Positions 52,027-60,712 of a stretch of DNA of 64,000 nt are shown here, in pieces. The DNA lies in the NCBI RefSeq assembly GCF_031599675.1, contig NZ_CP134223.1, forward strand, positions 5,332,001 through 5,396,000, written 5' to 3'. The notes under the pieces were generated by a model. That model was not told where the DNA came from. It made no database searches and worked only from the letters and a program-made list of their open reading frames with translations. Made by a program: the position numbers and the translations under genes. This DNA is from Paenibacillus pedocola. GTDB lineage: Bacteria; Bacillota; Bacilli; Paenibacillales; Paenibacillaceae. Numbering within the stretch: the first letter of the stretch is position 1; the number at the start of each line of letters is the position of its first letter.

Positions 52027-53469
52027 ATGAAATCAGCTAAAGTGATCACTGCTGTTCTCAGCGGCTGTCTGGCGCTGTCTGTCATGTTCTCGCCGGCAGC
52101 TCTGGCAGCCGACAGCACGCAGACCTCTTCGAATACCGATCTGATTAATGAAATCATGCAATATTTAGAACAATATAATGTAGAAGGCGTTGATCAGGAT
52201 ACATTGATCCGCGGCGCAATTGACGGAATGGTTAACACACTGGAGGATCCTTACAGCACCTACTTTACCAAAGAAGAAGCCGCTGAGTTTGAGAGTATGG
52301 TCGACCTAGAATATGTAGGCATCGGTGTAAGACTGGTGTATACTCCTGTTACTAAAGAGCTATACATTGAAGAGGTTATTGCAGGTTCACCGGCTGAGCA
52401 GGCCGGCCTGAAACGCGGGGACACCATCCTCAAAATCAATGGCGTTGCGGTAAGTGATACTGCGGGTGATGAGCTTGCCGGTACCGCGGGAACGAAGGTT
52501 TCCCTGCTCATCAGCAGAAACGGCGCCAGCAAAACCATCAGCGTGACCAGAAATGATATCACTTCGACCTCAGTCACCGGACAAATCATTGGTGATCATA
52601 CCGCCTATATCACGATTACCGGTTTCAGTCAGAGTGCTGATGAAGAATTCTCCACAGTTCTTGACAGCATGCGGGCAGCCGGTATGCAATCACTGGTTCT
52701 GGATTTACGCGATAATACAGGCGGCTATATGGATTCGGCCTATAATATTGCCTCTAAATTCATAGATTCAGGGATCATGATGTACACCTCCGATCAAAGC
52801 GGCGCGCTGACTCCGGTAACAATTACTGCCGGCAGCAAAATTGGCGTACCGGTGGTTGTACTCACCAATGAATATACTGCCAGCGCTTCTGAAGCGTTGA
52901 CAGGCGCCTTGCGGGACAACAAACTTGCAACCATTATCGGTACCCGTTCTTACGGTAAAGCTCGGATCCAGAGCCTTCTGCCCGTCTCCAATGGCGACAT
53001 GCTGAAGCTGACCACCATGAAGTATCTGACTCCGAATAAAGAAGACTTCAACCATATCGGACTGGCTCCGGATATTGAAGTAGAGGGCTCCACGGCTCAG
53101 CTGATCACCGCCCTGCAGATTGCAGGTCTGACCAGCATCACTCTGGCCGGCGATAACCATATCCTGGACGTCAATGGTCATGCATTTGCCGGAAATCTGG
53201 GGTTGGTGAAGCAGGGAAATAAGGTGTATGCTTCGGCACGTGTACTCGCTGCACTTGTTGAAAGTGACATTACTTGGGATGCCAAGAACAAGAAGGTACT
53301 GCTCACGAACGGAGCCGGCAAAGCATTCGGCTTCACGCTGGCCTCTAAAGAGGCCATTACCAAAGACTATGAAACATTGATTGAACTCGGTGCTTTCGCG
53401 AAGAAGTTTCCCGCGTTCACTTGGAGCTACAATGCTTCATCTAAACAATTGAAATTATCTGTTAAATAG
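52027..53469 (+). CDS. S41 family C-terminal processing peptidase
   Basis: A 480-residue secreted serine protease. A signal peptide ending near AALAADS (residue 28) is followed by the S41 helical region, a PDZ domain (about 85-165: PAEQAGLKRGDTILKING) and the protease core with the Ser-Lys dyad: Ser in YTASASEALTGAL and Lys in GTRSYGKARIQS. The C-terminal 90 residues look like another stalk/copper amine oxidase-like module (VYASARVLAALVESDITWDAKNKK). ATG at 52027 is preferred to GTG at 52015. It lies 66 bases after the stalk-domain gene on the same strand. Confidence 0.92.
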   Translation: MKSAKVITAVLSGCLALSVMFSPAALAADSTQTSSNTDLINEIMQYLEQYNVEGVDQDTLIRGAIDGMVNTLEDPYSTYFTKEEAAEFESMVDLEYVGIGVRLVYTPVTKELYIEEVIAGSPAEQAGLKRGDTILKINGVAVSDTAGDELAGTAGTKVSLLISRNGASKTISVTRNDITSTSVTGQIIGDHTAYITITGFSQSADEEFSTVLDSMRAAGMQSLVLDLRDNTGGYMDSAYNIASKFIDSGIMMYTSDQSGALTPVTITAGSKIGVPVVVLTNEYTASASEALTGALRDNKLATIIGTRSYGKARIQSLLPVSNGDMLKLTTMKYLTPNKEDFNHIGLAPDIEVEGSTAQLITALQIAGLTSITLAGDNHILDVNGHAFAGNLGLVKQGNKVYASARVLAALVESDITWDAKNKKVLLTNGAGKAFGFTLASKEAITKDYETLIELGAFAKKFPAFTWSYNASSKQLKLSVK

Positions 53470-53489
53470 ATTTTTCACGTAGTAAGACG

Positions 53490-53543
53490 AAAAGAGCACC
53501 TCATCACACCATTTAAATGGCTGATGGGGTGCTCTTTTTGGTA
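53490..53543. terminator. Bidirectional terminator
   Basis: AAAAGAGCACC and GGTGCTCTTTTT enclose a second stem (CATCA/TGATG), between convergent genes. Confidence 0.88.
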
Positions 53544-53551
53544 GACCGCCG

Positions 53552-54157
53552 TTAATTCGAAGGGTTTTGCGGCGGATTCGGAGCCTGGTTATGCGAGTGA
53601 TTCGAATGTTGGTTGTGCTGTCTGCCTTGGGACTCTTTATGGTTTTTCTTGCCCTGCGAGTCCTTATTCCGGTGATTCCGGCTCTGATGCTCGCGTACTG
53701 GTCTATCCTTGCCATTATGCTCTCTGGAGGAAGCCCCTCCATTCGCTGAGGATTTGGATGGAGCCTCCCGCTGTTCTCTGACGGTTGCCGCCGGCTCTGC
53801 GGATTCCTCTAAGGACTCCTCCTCCGTGCCGGGTTCAGGAATTTCTTTGATCAGAATATCCTTAAAGGTACCCTCTTTCGGCAGTTCCTTCAGCTTATGC
53901 AGCACAAAATAGGCACAGCCAAAGTTGCAATACTCATTAATATAATCCACCATGCCGGAAATCGCTGTATCCCGGTTCACCTTAGGGTGATTGTCCCGGT
54001 AAAAGCCCTTTAAGCGCAACTGGCTGTAGCCCCAGTCACCGATTATATAATCGTAACGGTCCAGGACCTCGCTGTAACGCCCGCGGAATGCCTCCGGGTT
54101 CCAGCCGTCTTTATGATCGAGCATCAGCTCGTAACCTTTTCCACCTATAACGATCAA
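53552..54157 (-). CDS. YutD-like protein with a low-complexity tail
   Basis: A 201-residue product. The first 100 residues match the DUF1027/YutD pattern (DYIIGDWGYSQLRLKGFY, INEYCNFGCAYFVLHKLK, with two Cys). From about residue 120 the protein becomes an acidic stretch (GTEEESLEESAEP) and then a His/Asn/Gln/Lys-rich, disordered tail (GKKNHKESQGRQHNQHSNH), about 80 residues longer than B. subtilis YutD. The function of the domain is unknown. It lies in the same order relative to lipA as in B. subtilis. Confidence 0.85.
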   Translation of the reverse strand: MIVIGGKGYELMLDHKDGWNPEAFRGRYSEVLDRYDYIIGDWGYSQLRLKGFYRDNHPKVNRDTAISGMVDYINEYCNFGCAYFVLHKLKELPKEGTFKDILIKEIPEPGTEEESLEESAEPAATVREQREAPSKSSANGGASSREHNGKDRPVREHQSRNHRNKDSQGKKNHKESQGRQHNQHSNHSHNQAPNPPQNPSN

Positions 54158-54193
54158 GCGTGTGTCGCCTGCCTTTCATTTTATCTGAGGGGG

Positions 54194-54353
54194 GCGTTGA
54201 TGGAGCCCGTCATTCCGATGGATTTTGGATTTCCGGTCGCTGTTGTTGTCTGATTTCCTCGATTAATCCGCTAAGCGGTTGAAATCAGACAACAAAGGCG
54301 AACGCTGCCGCTCCTCCAATTCCAAAATCCCTCTCCATGACTTCCATCAACGC
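54194..54353. repeat. Large imperfect palindrome (160 bp), element of unknown nature
   Basis: Four arm pairs nest symmetrically: 54194-54204 with 54343-54353 (11 bp), 54209-54213 with 54337-54341, 54220-54229 with 54321-54330 (10 bp) and 54243-54257 with 54281-54295 (15 bp, TTGTTGTCTGATTTC). The centre holds a smaller AATCCGC-TAA-GCGGTT hairpin. No protein frame explains it. It fills the gap between the YutD-like gene and lipA, on the minus strand downstream of lipA. Confidence 0.9.
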
Positions 54354-54437
54354 GGGTGTGTGTAGCAAACCCCAAGAGTAAGTTGATCGCTCACGCTCCA
54401 ACCCCCACCTTTATTAAACCTTAAAAATCCGCAAGCC

Positions 54438-55340
54438 TTACAGGCTCACAGAACGCTCCTCACGGGTCTTAGCAGCGGACTTGACCTGATCATGCGCATG
54501 GTACGAGCTGCGGACAAGCGGTCCTGCTTCCACATGACTGAAGCCGCGTTGCAGCCCCTCTTCCTTAAGCGCAGCGAATTCTTCCGGCGGATAGTATTTC
54601 ACCACGTCCAGATGTTTGTCGGAAGGCTGCAGGTATTGCCCCAAAGTCAATATATCACAATCTACTGCCCGGAGATCATCCATGGCCTGCAGGATCTCGT
54701 CCCATTCCTCGCCTACGCCAAGCATGATGCTCGATTTGGTCGGAATATCCGGCTTCATCTCTTTTGCCCGGCGCAGCAGCTCCAGGGACCGGCGGTACTT
54801 GGCTTTCGCCCGTACACGGTCAGACATCCGCTCTACGGTTTCGATATTATGATTCAGAATATCCGGGCGGCTGTTCATGACAATCTCCAGACTCTCCCGG
54901 TCTCCAAGAAAATCAGGAATCAGCACTTCCACACTGCATAACGGGAGCCGCTTGCGGATAGCCGCCACAGTCTCGGCAAAGATACTGGCGCCTCCATCCT
55001 TCAGATCATCACGGGCTACACTGGTTACTACACAGTGCTTAAGCTTCATACCTTCTGCGGCTTCCGCAACACGTTCCGGCTCGAGAAGATCAAGCTCCGT
55101 GGGCTGGCCTGTATTAACAGCACAGAACCGGCAGGCACGTGTACAAATGTCACCGAGAATCATAAAGGTAGCCGTGCGGTTCGCCCAGCATTCATAAATA
55201 TTCGGGCAGCGCGCTTCCTCACATACGGTATGTAAAGTTTTGGACCGCATCATGCCTTTAATATCCTGATAATTATCACCGGTCGTTAACTTGATTCTAA
55301 TCCAGTCTGGCTTGGGCTGTTTGGCTGTTCGGTTAGTCAA
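54438..55340 (-). CDS. lipA: Lipoyl synthase
   Basis: A radical SAM enzyme that inserts two sulfur atoms into octanoyl groups to make lipoyl cofactor. Auxiliary cluster ligands are CEEARCPNIYEC, the radical SAM motif is CTRACRFC, and the C-terminal SYHA motif (VRSSYHAHDQ) supplies a further cluster ligand. The product is 300 residues from TTG at 55340 (MTNRTAKQPKPDW) after AAAGCGGGG; GTG at 55361 would add seven residues and has no clear ribosome binding site. It is divergent from lytH, as in the B. subtilis yutB-yunA pair. Confidence 0.95.
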   Translation of the reverse strand: MTNRTAKQPKPDWIRIKLTTGDNYQDIKGMMRSKTLHTVCEEARCPNIYECWANRTATFMILGDICTRACRFCAVNTGQPTELDLLEPERVAEAAEGMKLKHCVVTSVARDDLKDGGASIFAETVAAIRKRLPLCSVEVLIPDFLGDRESLEIVMNSRPDILNHNIETVERMSDRVRAKAKYRRSLELLRRAKEMKPDIPTKSSIMLGVGEEWDEILQAMDDLRAVDCDILTLGQYLQPSDKHLDVVKYYPPEEFAALKEEGLQRGFSHVEAGPLVRSSYHAHDQVKSAAKTREERSVSL

Positions 55341-55595
55341 AATAATAAACCCCGCTTTCACCTGAATATAAGTCTCATGGTTAAAAGTTGCTGCCTCATA
55401 TTATAGCATGTGCAATAGGCATTTGCCTGTTTTTGTGAAATTTGCCTGACTAAATTTTATCTCTCCATTCAGGAGCTTTGCCAGATACGGATAAAAAACA
55501 GCATTTTGCTCCAATCTATAACAAAAGCACCCGGCAGCTGCCTAAGCTAAGGCTGTTGCCGTCATTCCACGCCCGGATTATAGGAGGTAGTTATC

Positions 55596-56684
55596 ATGCT
55601 GGCCTTGTTCAAAAAGACCCTACCATGGAGAACCGTATTGTGCCTGTCCGCAGCCGCAATGCTGTGGGGCGCAAGCCAGGCTGCCGCCGCTGAAGCCGCC
55701 CGGAAGGACAACCTTCCGGCCGTCCAGTCCGGCAGCACTTCCGCAGCAGGCATAGTTGACCCTGCGGCAGCACGAAAAGAATTGTATGAGCAGATGAGTG
55801 CAGCCACTAGTATTCCCTGGTTCCGCTTCGCTGCGATTGATCAATACGAACGAACCATCGCCAAGAAAAAAGCAACCGCAGATGCTCTGGCACCCTCCCG
55901 CATTACCGCCATCAGCATTCCGGGTCCGGTATGGTCCGGCCCGCTGAATCCGGACCAGGCGGATACTTCTCCGGAATCGATCAGTTTCTTTGGCGGAATG
56001 GGGTATGACGGTTCAGGAGATGGCTTAGCTGATTCTTCAAATGATGCTGACCTGCTCTACAGCATGGCAAGGCATCTGCTGAAATACGGCAATTCTGCCA
56101 ATGACTTCAGTATCGGCGTCTGGGAGTATTATCATAACGGCCGTGCCGCCCAGCGGGTGGCCCAGTTTGCCAAGCTGTACGAGCATTTTGGACGGCTGGA
56201 TTTATCCGGCAGCGCCTTTCCGCTGCCCCTCGGAAATAAATATGCTTACCGCAGCACCTGGGGCACAGGCAGAAGCTGGGGAGGCGCCCGTATTCATGAG
56301 GGAACGGATCTTTTTGCCCCTCAAGGCCTGCCTGTACGCAGCACCTGCTTCGGCATCGTTGAGACGAAAGGCTGGAACCGCTACGGCGGCTGGCGGATCG
56401 GTATCCGGGATATTGAGAACCGCTACCACTATTACGCGCACTTATCCGGTTATGATAAGTCGGTCACAAGCGGAGATATTGTAACACCAGGCCAGATTAT
56501 CGGCTGGGTCGGCAGCTCCGGCTACGGCAGCCCAGGCACTCAAGGCAAATTCCCTCCGCATCTGCATTACGGCATTTATCGTGACCGCGGCACTACGGAA
56601 TGGGCCTTTGATCCCTATCCGCTGCTGAAGCAGTGGGAGAATCAGGAGTACCGGGCTCTCCGGAAAAATAAGAAGAGTAAATAA
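55596..56684 (+). CDS. lytH: M23 family metallopeptidase, LytH-like
   Basis: A 362-residue secreted peptidase. A signal peptide (TVLCLSAAAMLWGASQAAAA) is followed by a linker domain and a C-terminal LytM/M23 domain with the zinc-site patterns RIHEGTDLFAP (His and Asp) and HLHYGIY. B. subtilis LytH (YunA) is an L-Ala-D-Glu endopeptidase that trims cortex peptides during sporulation; the next-door lipA gene supports this identification. ATG at 55596 follows AGGAGGTAGTTATC. Confidence 0.88.
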   Translation: MLALFKKTLPWRTVLCLSAAAMLWGASQAAAAEAARKDNLPAVQSGSTSAAGIVDPAAARKELYEQMSAATSIPWFRFAAIDQYERTIAKKKATADALAPSRITAISIPGPVWSGPLNPDQADTSPESISFFGGMGYDGSGDGLADSSNDADLLYSMARHLLKYGNSANDFSIGVWEYYHNGRAAQRVAQFAKLYEHFGRLDLSGSAFPLPLGNKYAYRSTWGTGRSWGGARIHEGTDLFAPQGLPVRSTCFGIVETKGWNRYGGWRIGIRDIENRYHYYAHLSGYDKSVTSGDIVTPGQIIGWVGSSGYGSPGTQGKFPPHLHYGIYRDRGTTEWAFDPYPLLKQWENQEYRALRKNKKSK

Positions 56685-56706
56685 GCATTCGTGAATCTGC
56701 CGGATT

Positions 56707-58407
56707 TCAGTACAGCAGCAAACAGCCGAAGGGTTCAATCTCCACGAGTATCCGGCCAGAATTCCGGATGGTTGCCCCGCTGAGCAGGTCGGTCAGCACA
56801 TTTTTGTCAGAACGGAGGCTGCATAGTTCAAGCTGGTAGGCATTCGGAGAATTATTAATGATCACGCCGATCTTATCCTGTTCCCAGCGCCGGACAAAAC
56901 CAAGCACACCCCGCACTTCGTCAGTGAACCAGGGGCGGAATGCACCCTTTTGCAGGATGGTATGCTGTCTTCTCAGGGCAATCAGCGTCTTGTACCATTC
57001 ATGCAGCTCCGCATTCTGCTCCTGCGCCTGCCAGAGCATTGGTTTCCGGCAGTGCGGATCGGTCGCACCCTCCATGCCAACCTCATCTCCATAATAAATC
57101 ATCGGAATGCCGATATAGGTCAGCTGAAAAAAAACAGCCAGCTTCATCCGCTTAAGTGCCGTGCCTTCCCGGTCCCAGCCGCGTCCATTCTCCTTGCAGG
57201 CTGTCAGGAAGCGCTCTGTATCATGGCTTCCGAGCAGCTGGAACATGGCCGAGTTGGCCTGATCGTTGCATAAGGCTTCAGCATGAAGCAGCTGCTCCAT
57301 AAAGCGCGCCGGTCCGCTCGCCTGCAGTGCAAAAAACTCCAGCACCGCCTCCCGCAGAACATAATTCATCCCGCCATCAAACTGGTCTCCCCTTAGCCAC
57401 GGGCCGGATGCATGCATAATTTCCCCAATCAGCAGCAGTTCGGGGAACTCCGCTTTCAGCTCCCGGCGCAGCCGTGTCCAGAACTGGGGATTCACTTCAT
57501 TCGCCACATCCAGACGCCAGCCGTCAATTCCCGCTTCACGTACCCAATATTTGGCCACAGCAAGCATATAATCAGCGGTCTCGGGGTTATCCATATTCAG
57601 CTTAGGCATAGAAGCCTCTGCTTTGGCAAAGGTTTCATAGGTAGGCGACGGAAGCTGACGGACCGGGTAGGAACGGATAAAGAACCAGTCTTTATACCGT
57701 GAATGCTCGCCATGCTCCAGGACATCCCTAAACGCAAAAAACGTATCTCCCGCATGGTTGAACACCGCATCCAGCAATACTTTAATGCCATGGCGGTGCG
57801 CTTCTTCAACAAGTGCCTTAAGGTCGTCTATGCTGCCAAAAGCCGGGTCAATCCGGTAATAATCCGAAGTATTGTATTTATGTTCAGAAGGTGACTCAAA
57901 AATAGGTGTCATGTATACAGCCGTTACCCCCAGCTCCTGGAGGTACGGTATTTTTTCGGTGATGCCCTGCAGAGTTCCCTGGTTGAAGCTGCTGGGATAA
58001 ATCTGATAGACAACAGACCCGGTGCTCCAGGAGGGCAGCTTCAGCGCCTCCGACCTGTGCATATAGGCATACTGAAAAGACCCGGCATGCTCTCTGTTTA
58101 CAGCCACTCCCCTCTCTCCGAACCATACATACTCACCTGCCGGGTTCTGGGCATGAAACAAATATCTGCATTTACCCGTTTCCGTTAAAATCACGGCCTC
58201 ATGAATCTCATAGGCACCGGCAGAACCGACCCGCTCCATCAGCAGCGGCTGTTCGCTGCCGGGTGAATCATAACGGTCGGAATGAATTACGGTACAGCAT
58301 AACTGCTGGCCGCCTTGCACGAATAACCGCAGCTTCAATGCACCCGGGCCGGCGGGAAAAGCAAACGGGTCTTCGGCAGTATGATAGAAAAACCAGCGTG
58401 TAGGCAT
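56707..58407 (-). CDS. GH13 alpha-glycosidase (neopullulanase/maltogenic amylase-like)
   Basis: A 566-residue glycoside hydrolase without signal peptide. An N-terminal carbohydrate-binding-like domain (about 1-120) precedes the (beta/alpha)8 barrel. Catalytic residues are D300 (GWRLDVANE), E329 (LLIGEIMH) and D396 (GSHDTERF), with DAVFNHAG at 213-220. This layout is that of cytosolic cyclomaltodextrinase/neopullulanase enzymes that degrade imported maltodextrins. A perfect LacI-family operator palindrome lies upstream, suggesting sugar-responsive control. A start after AAAGGAGACTG gives the ATG at 58407. Confidence 0.9.
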   Translation of the reverse strand: MPTRWFFYHTAEDPFAFPAGPGALKLRLFVQGGQQLCCTVIHSDRYDSPGSEQPLLMERVGSAGAYEIHEAVILTETGKCRYLFHAQNPAGEYVWFGERGVAVNREHAGSFQYAYMHRSEALKLPSWSTGSVVYQIYPSSFNQGTLQGITEKIPYLQELGVTAVYMTPIFESPSEHKYNTSDYYRIDPAFGSIDDLKALVEEAHRHGIKVLLDAVFNHAGDTFFAFRDVLEHGEHSRYKDWFFIRSYPVRQLPSPTYETFAKAEASMPKLNMDNPETADYMLAVAKYWVREAGIDGWRLDVANEVNPQFWTRLRRELKAEFPELLLIGEIMHASGPWLRGDQFDGGMNYVLREAVLEFFALQASGPARFMEQLLHAEALCNDQANSAMFQLLGSHDTERFLTACKENGRGWDREGTALKRMKLAVFFQLTYIGIPMIYYGDEVGMEGATDPHCRKPMLWQAQEQNAELHEWYKTLIALRRQHTILQKGAFRPWFTDEVRGVLGFVRRWEQDKIGVIINNSPNAYQLELCSLRSDKNVLTDLLSGATIRNSGRILVEIEPFGCLLLY

Positions 58408-58480
58408 ATTTATACAGTCTCCTTTTGAAGGTATGATTGATCCGGTTCTATTAATAAGAATGAACTATTTACTGATGCTA

Positions 58481-58531
58481 GGAAACCGGTTTCCCTCAAT
58501 CGAAATTAACATGTACTGGATATGTTGTCAA
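58481..58531 (-). promoter_or_regulatory. LacI-family operator with promoter element, GH13 gene
   Basis: The palindrome GGAAACCGGTTTCC at 58481-58494 is typical of CcpA/MalR-type operators. On the minus strand TTGACA at 58526-58531 with a weak TAATTT at 58503-58508 is spaced by 17 bases, placing the operator just downstream of the predicted start point. The remainder of the 58408-58632 gap holds only a terminator. Confidence 0.6.
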
Positions 58532-58556
58532 TGTAATTCAGACGTATTCCATACAG

Positions 58557-58600
58557 CAAAAGCCTATTCCACAGACTGATGTGAAATAGGCTCTTTCTGA
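58557..58600 (-). terminator. Terminator after the alpha/beta hydrolase
   Basis: On the minus strand AGCCTATTTCAC pairs with GTGGAATAGGCTTTTG around a GTCTG loop, downstream of the hydrolase stop at 58633. Confidence 0.75.
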
Positions 58601-58632
58601 GGGATACCGCTATTCCCCAAGTTCCATACTCG

Positions 58633-59301
58633 TCATGAAGCTCCTGAGTTTTCAATGAATTGCAGCACTTCGTTCAATACCCGCTTACTGTCGTTGCAAT
58701 GGCAGACCATATGGCCGCTTTTTTCGATCAAGAGCATCTGCTTGCGTTCGGAGGGAATGGTCTGCTGAAGAAAGCCTGCGCTTTTGGTCTTTACCAGGTG
58801 ATCCCTTTTGCCCTGCACGATCAGGGTGGGGATTGTTATTTGCGGATAGATGTCAAAGCTCTCACGGACAAGCCGCTGAAATTCCCGGGTGGCCTTTGCC
58901 GGTGTGGAGCCGAATTTGCTGAAGTAATTCTTAAGCATGGTCAGGCTGCCCAGCGTTCTCAGAATCTCGAGCGGATTCAGCGGGAATACAGGCGTTGACA
59001 GCAGTGTGAGTGATTTGATACGGGCCGGATATTGCACAGACAGATGGGAGGCGATCAGCGCACCGGTAGAAAAACCGATCAGATGGACGGCCTCATGATC
59101 TTCAAGCAGCTTATGCAATTCATCTTCAGCACTTTTCTGCCAGTCAAACCGGTCTGACTGCAGCAGATCCTGTCTGCTGCCGCCATGGCCTTTCAAGGTA
59201 AACGTCCGGGAGTGGTAATTATGCTGCTCCATAAACTGTGACAACGGGGAGATTTCATATTCGCCGCCGGTGAAGCCGTGAATGAACAAACAGCCGTTCA
59301 T
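58633..59301 (-). CDS. Alpha/beta hydrolase (carboxylesterase or lysophospholipase-like)
   Basis: A 222-residue serine hydrolase. The oxyanion element is HGFTGGEYE (residue 9-17), the nucleophile Ser is in LIGFSTGALI (GxSxG), the acid is Asp in QGKRDHLV and the His is in SGHMVCHC. The small size and the lid pattern match Est30-type carboxylesterases of Bacillales. Substrate unknown. Confidence 0.88.
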   Translation of the reverse strand: MNGCLFIHGFTGGEYEISPLSQFMEQHNYHSRTFTLKGHGGSRQDLLQSDRFDWQKSAEDELHKLLEDHEAVHLIGFSTGALIASHLSVQYPARIKSLTLLSTPVFPLNPLEILRTLGSLTMLKNYFSKFGSTPAKATREFQRLVRESFDIYPQITIPTLIVQGKRDHLVKTKSAGFLQQTIPSERKQMLLIEKSGHMVCHCNDSKRVLNEVLQFIENSGAS

Positions 59302-59415
59302 GACCTGTCCTCTTTTCCTATATGGGATATACCACAGAGTTGAGTTTTACGGCTTATTTTATCCATTTATTGAAAATTAAACCTTAACGGTGTATTCGTC
59401 AAGGTTTAATTCATG

Positions 59416-60573
59416 TTACTCCCCTCCGCCCGCATCTGTGCTGCTGTTCACTGCATTCCCCGCGTTCCCTGAATTCCCGCTGCCGGAAGATGGCGTGTCT
59501 GCAGCACCGTTGTCCTGATCCGCACCTGTGCCGCTTTCTCCGGCATCTGCCCCGGCATCCGTTTCCCCGGTCTTGGCTCCGGGCTGTTCAGGCGCCGGAA
59601 TTGCAATCCCCGGCGCGCTGCTGCCGTTCTCTCCGACAGGCCTGCCCTGGTTGTCGTAATAATACATCGGCACATCTCCCACAACCATCAGATAGGACAC
59701 AGGAATTTCTGTATCCACCACCTGCGGCTCCATATCAAATGGAACGACGACGGCGACTTCGGTAACGATATGAATATATACCTCGACCAGAATCATATTA
59801 ATACCCGCATTTTTCTGGCGGGTATTCAACTCTACCTTCACCGCTCCCTGCGGTTCAATCTTAATCGGAACATCGGGGCCGAAGGAGGCAATGAGCGGAC
59901 TGTCCAGTGCCTGGCCGAGCGGAATATGCTCTGTCCGGTTATGCAGCTCCTGCAGTGTGGACTGAATGACCTCTGCCGCCTGTGAGGTGATCCGCATATG
60001 CTCTCTGTAATTAAGCATGAAGCCTGATATTTTGCCGTTCTTATCCGTTTTCCAGTCGATCAGCGCCTCCGCGTTGCCCCCATCGGCGACCTGTGAGGTA
60101 ATCGCCTTGTTAATCGATTCCGTAGCAATTTGCTTCACCCGGATCTGGGCCAGGTGAATGATCGGCGGGCGCAGATGCTTCTCCACATAACGCAGGCCCT
60201 GCAGCACGCCCAGTACCAGCACCAGGCTCAGAATGAGCCAGAAGCGCCCCCGTCTGCGCGGCCGCGTTGCAGCTCCGGCGCTGCCCCCATTCCTGCCGCT
60301 GCCGCCCGGCAGCCTGAACAGCTTCCCGCCGCTTCGGACTCCGCCGGTCATGCCCTGGCCCGACAGCCGGCTTGCGGAGCCCCGCGGTCTTGCCTTAAAG
60401 GCCGGACTGCGCCCCGCCGGACGCGGAGTTCCGGCTCTCGACGGCTTCGCCTTGAATGCCGGGCTGCGCCCTGCCGGTCTCGGCAAGCCGTTCCAGCTCA
60501 CCTTCGGCAGCCGCAGGCGGCCCAGGTTCGGCATCACGGCTCTCCGGCTTCCCCACTTTCGAATTCTGCCCAT
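59416..60573 (-). CDS. yunB: Sporulation protein YunB with extended ends
   Basis: A 385-residue protein. The core (about 110-330) is YunB-like: a helix at about 109-128 (FWLILSLVLVLGVLQGL), then PIIHLAQIRVKQIATESINKAI, PLIASFGPDVPIKIEPQGAV and VDTEIPVSYLMVVGDVPMYYYD. YunB is a sigma-E-dependent sporulation protein of unknown mechanism. The N-terminal 108 residues are basic and contain PRPAGRSPAFK twice (31-41 and 50-60); the C-terminal 50 residues are a Gly/Ala/Asp/Glu-rich acidic tail. The B. subtilis protein is 254 residues. ATG at 60573 follows GGGAGGG. Confidence 0.88.
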   Translation of the reverse strand: MGRIRKWGSRRAVMPNLGRLRLPKVSWNGLPRPAGRSPAFKAKPSRAGTPRPAGRSPAFKARPRGSASRLSGQGMTGGVRSGGKLFRLPGGSGRNGGSAGAATRPRRRGRFWLILSLVLVLGVLQGLRYVEKHLRPPIIHLAQIRVKQIATESINKAITSQVADGGNAEALIDWKTDKNGKISGFMLNYREHMRITSQAAEVIQSTLQELHNRTEHIPLGQALDSPLIASFGPDVPIKIEPQGAVKVELNTRQKNAGINMILVEVYIHIVTEVAVVVPFDMEPQVVDTEIPVSYLMVVGDVPMYYYDNQGRPVGENGSSAPGIAIPAPEQPGAKTGETDAGADAGESGTGADQDNGAADTPSSGSGNSGNAGNAVNSSTDAGGGE

Positions 60574-60645
60574 GTTATGTTCGTCCCTCCCGGTATCCCT
60601 GCGGTCAAGCCGCCTCCAATTACTATAGGGTATTCAGGCAGGGGG

Positions 60646-60695
60646 CAAAAAAGAAGAACGTCCCTCCAGTGCAGGCACTGGAAGAAACGTTCTTG
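60646..60695 (-). terminator. Terminator of the TVP38 gene
   Basis: On the minus strand AAGAACGT pairs with ACGTTCTT around an inner CCAGTGC/GCACTGG stem, followed by TTTTTT. Confidence 0.82.
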
Positions 60696-60712
60696 TACGA
60701 TAAAATATGATG

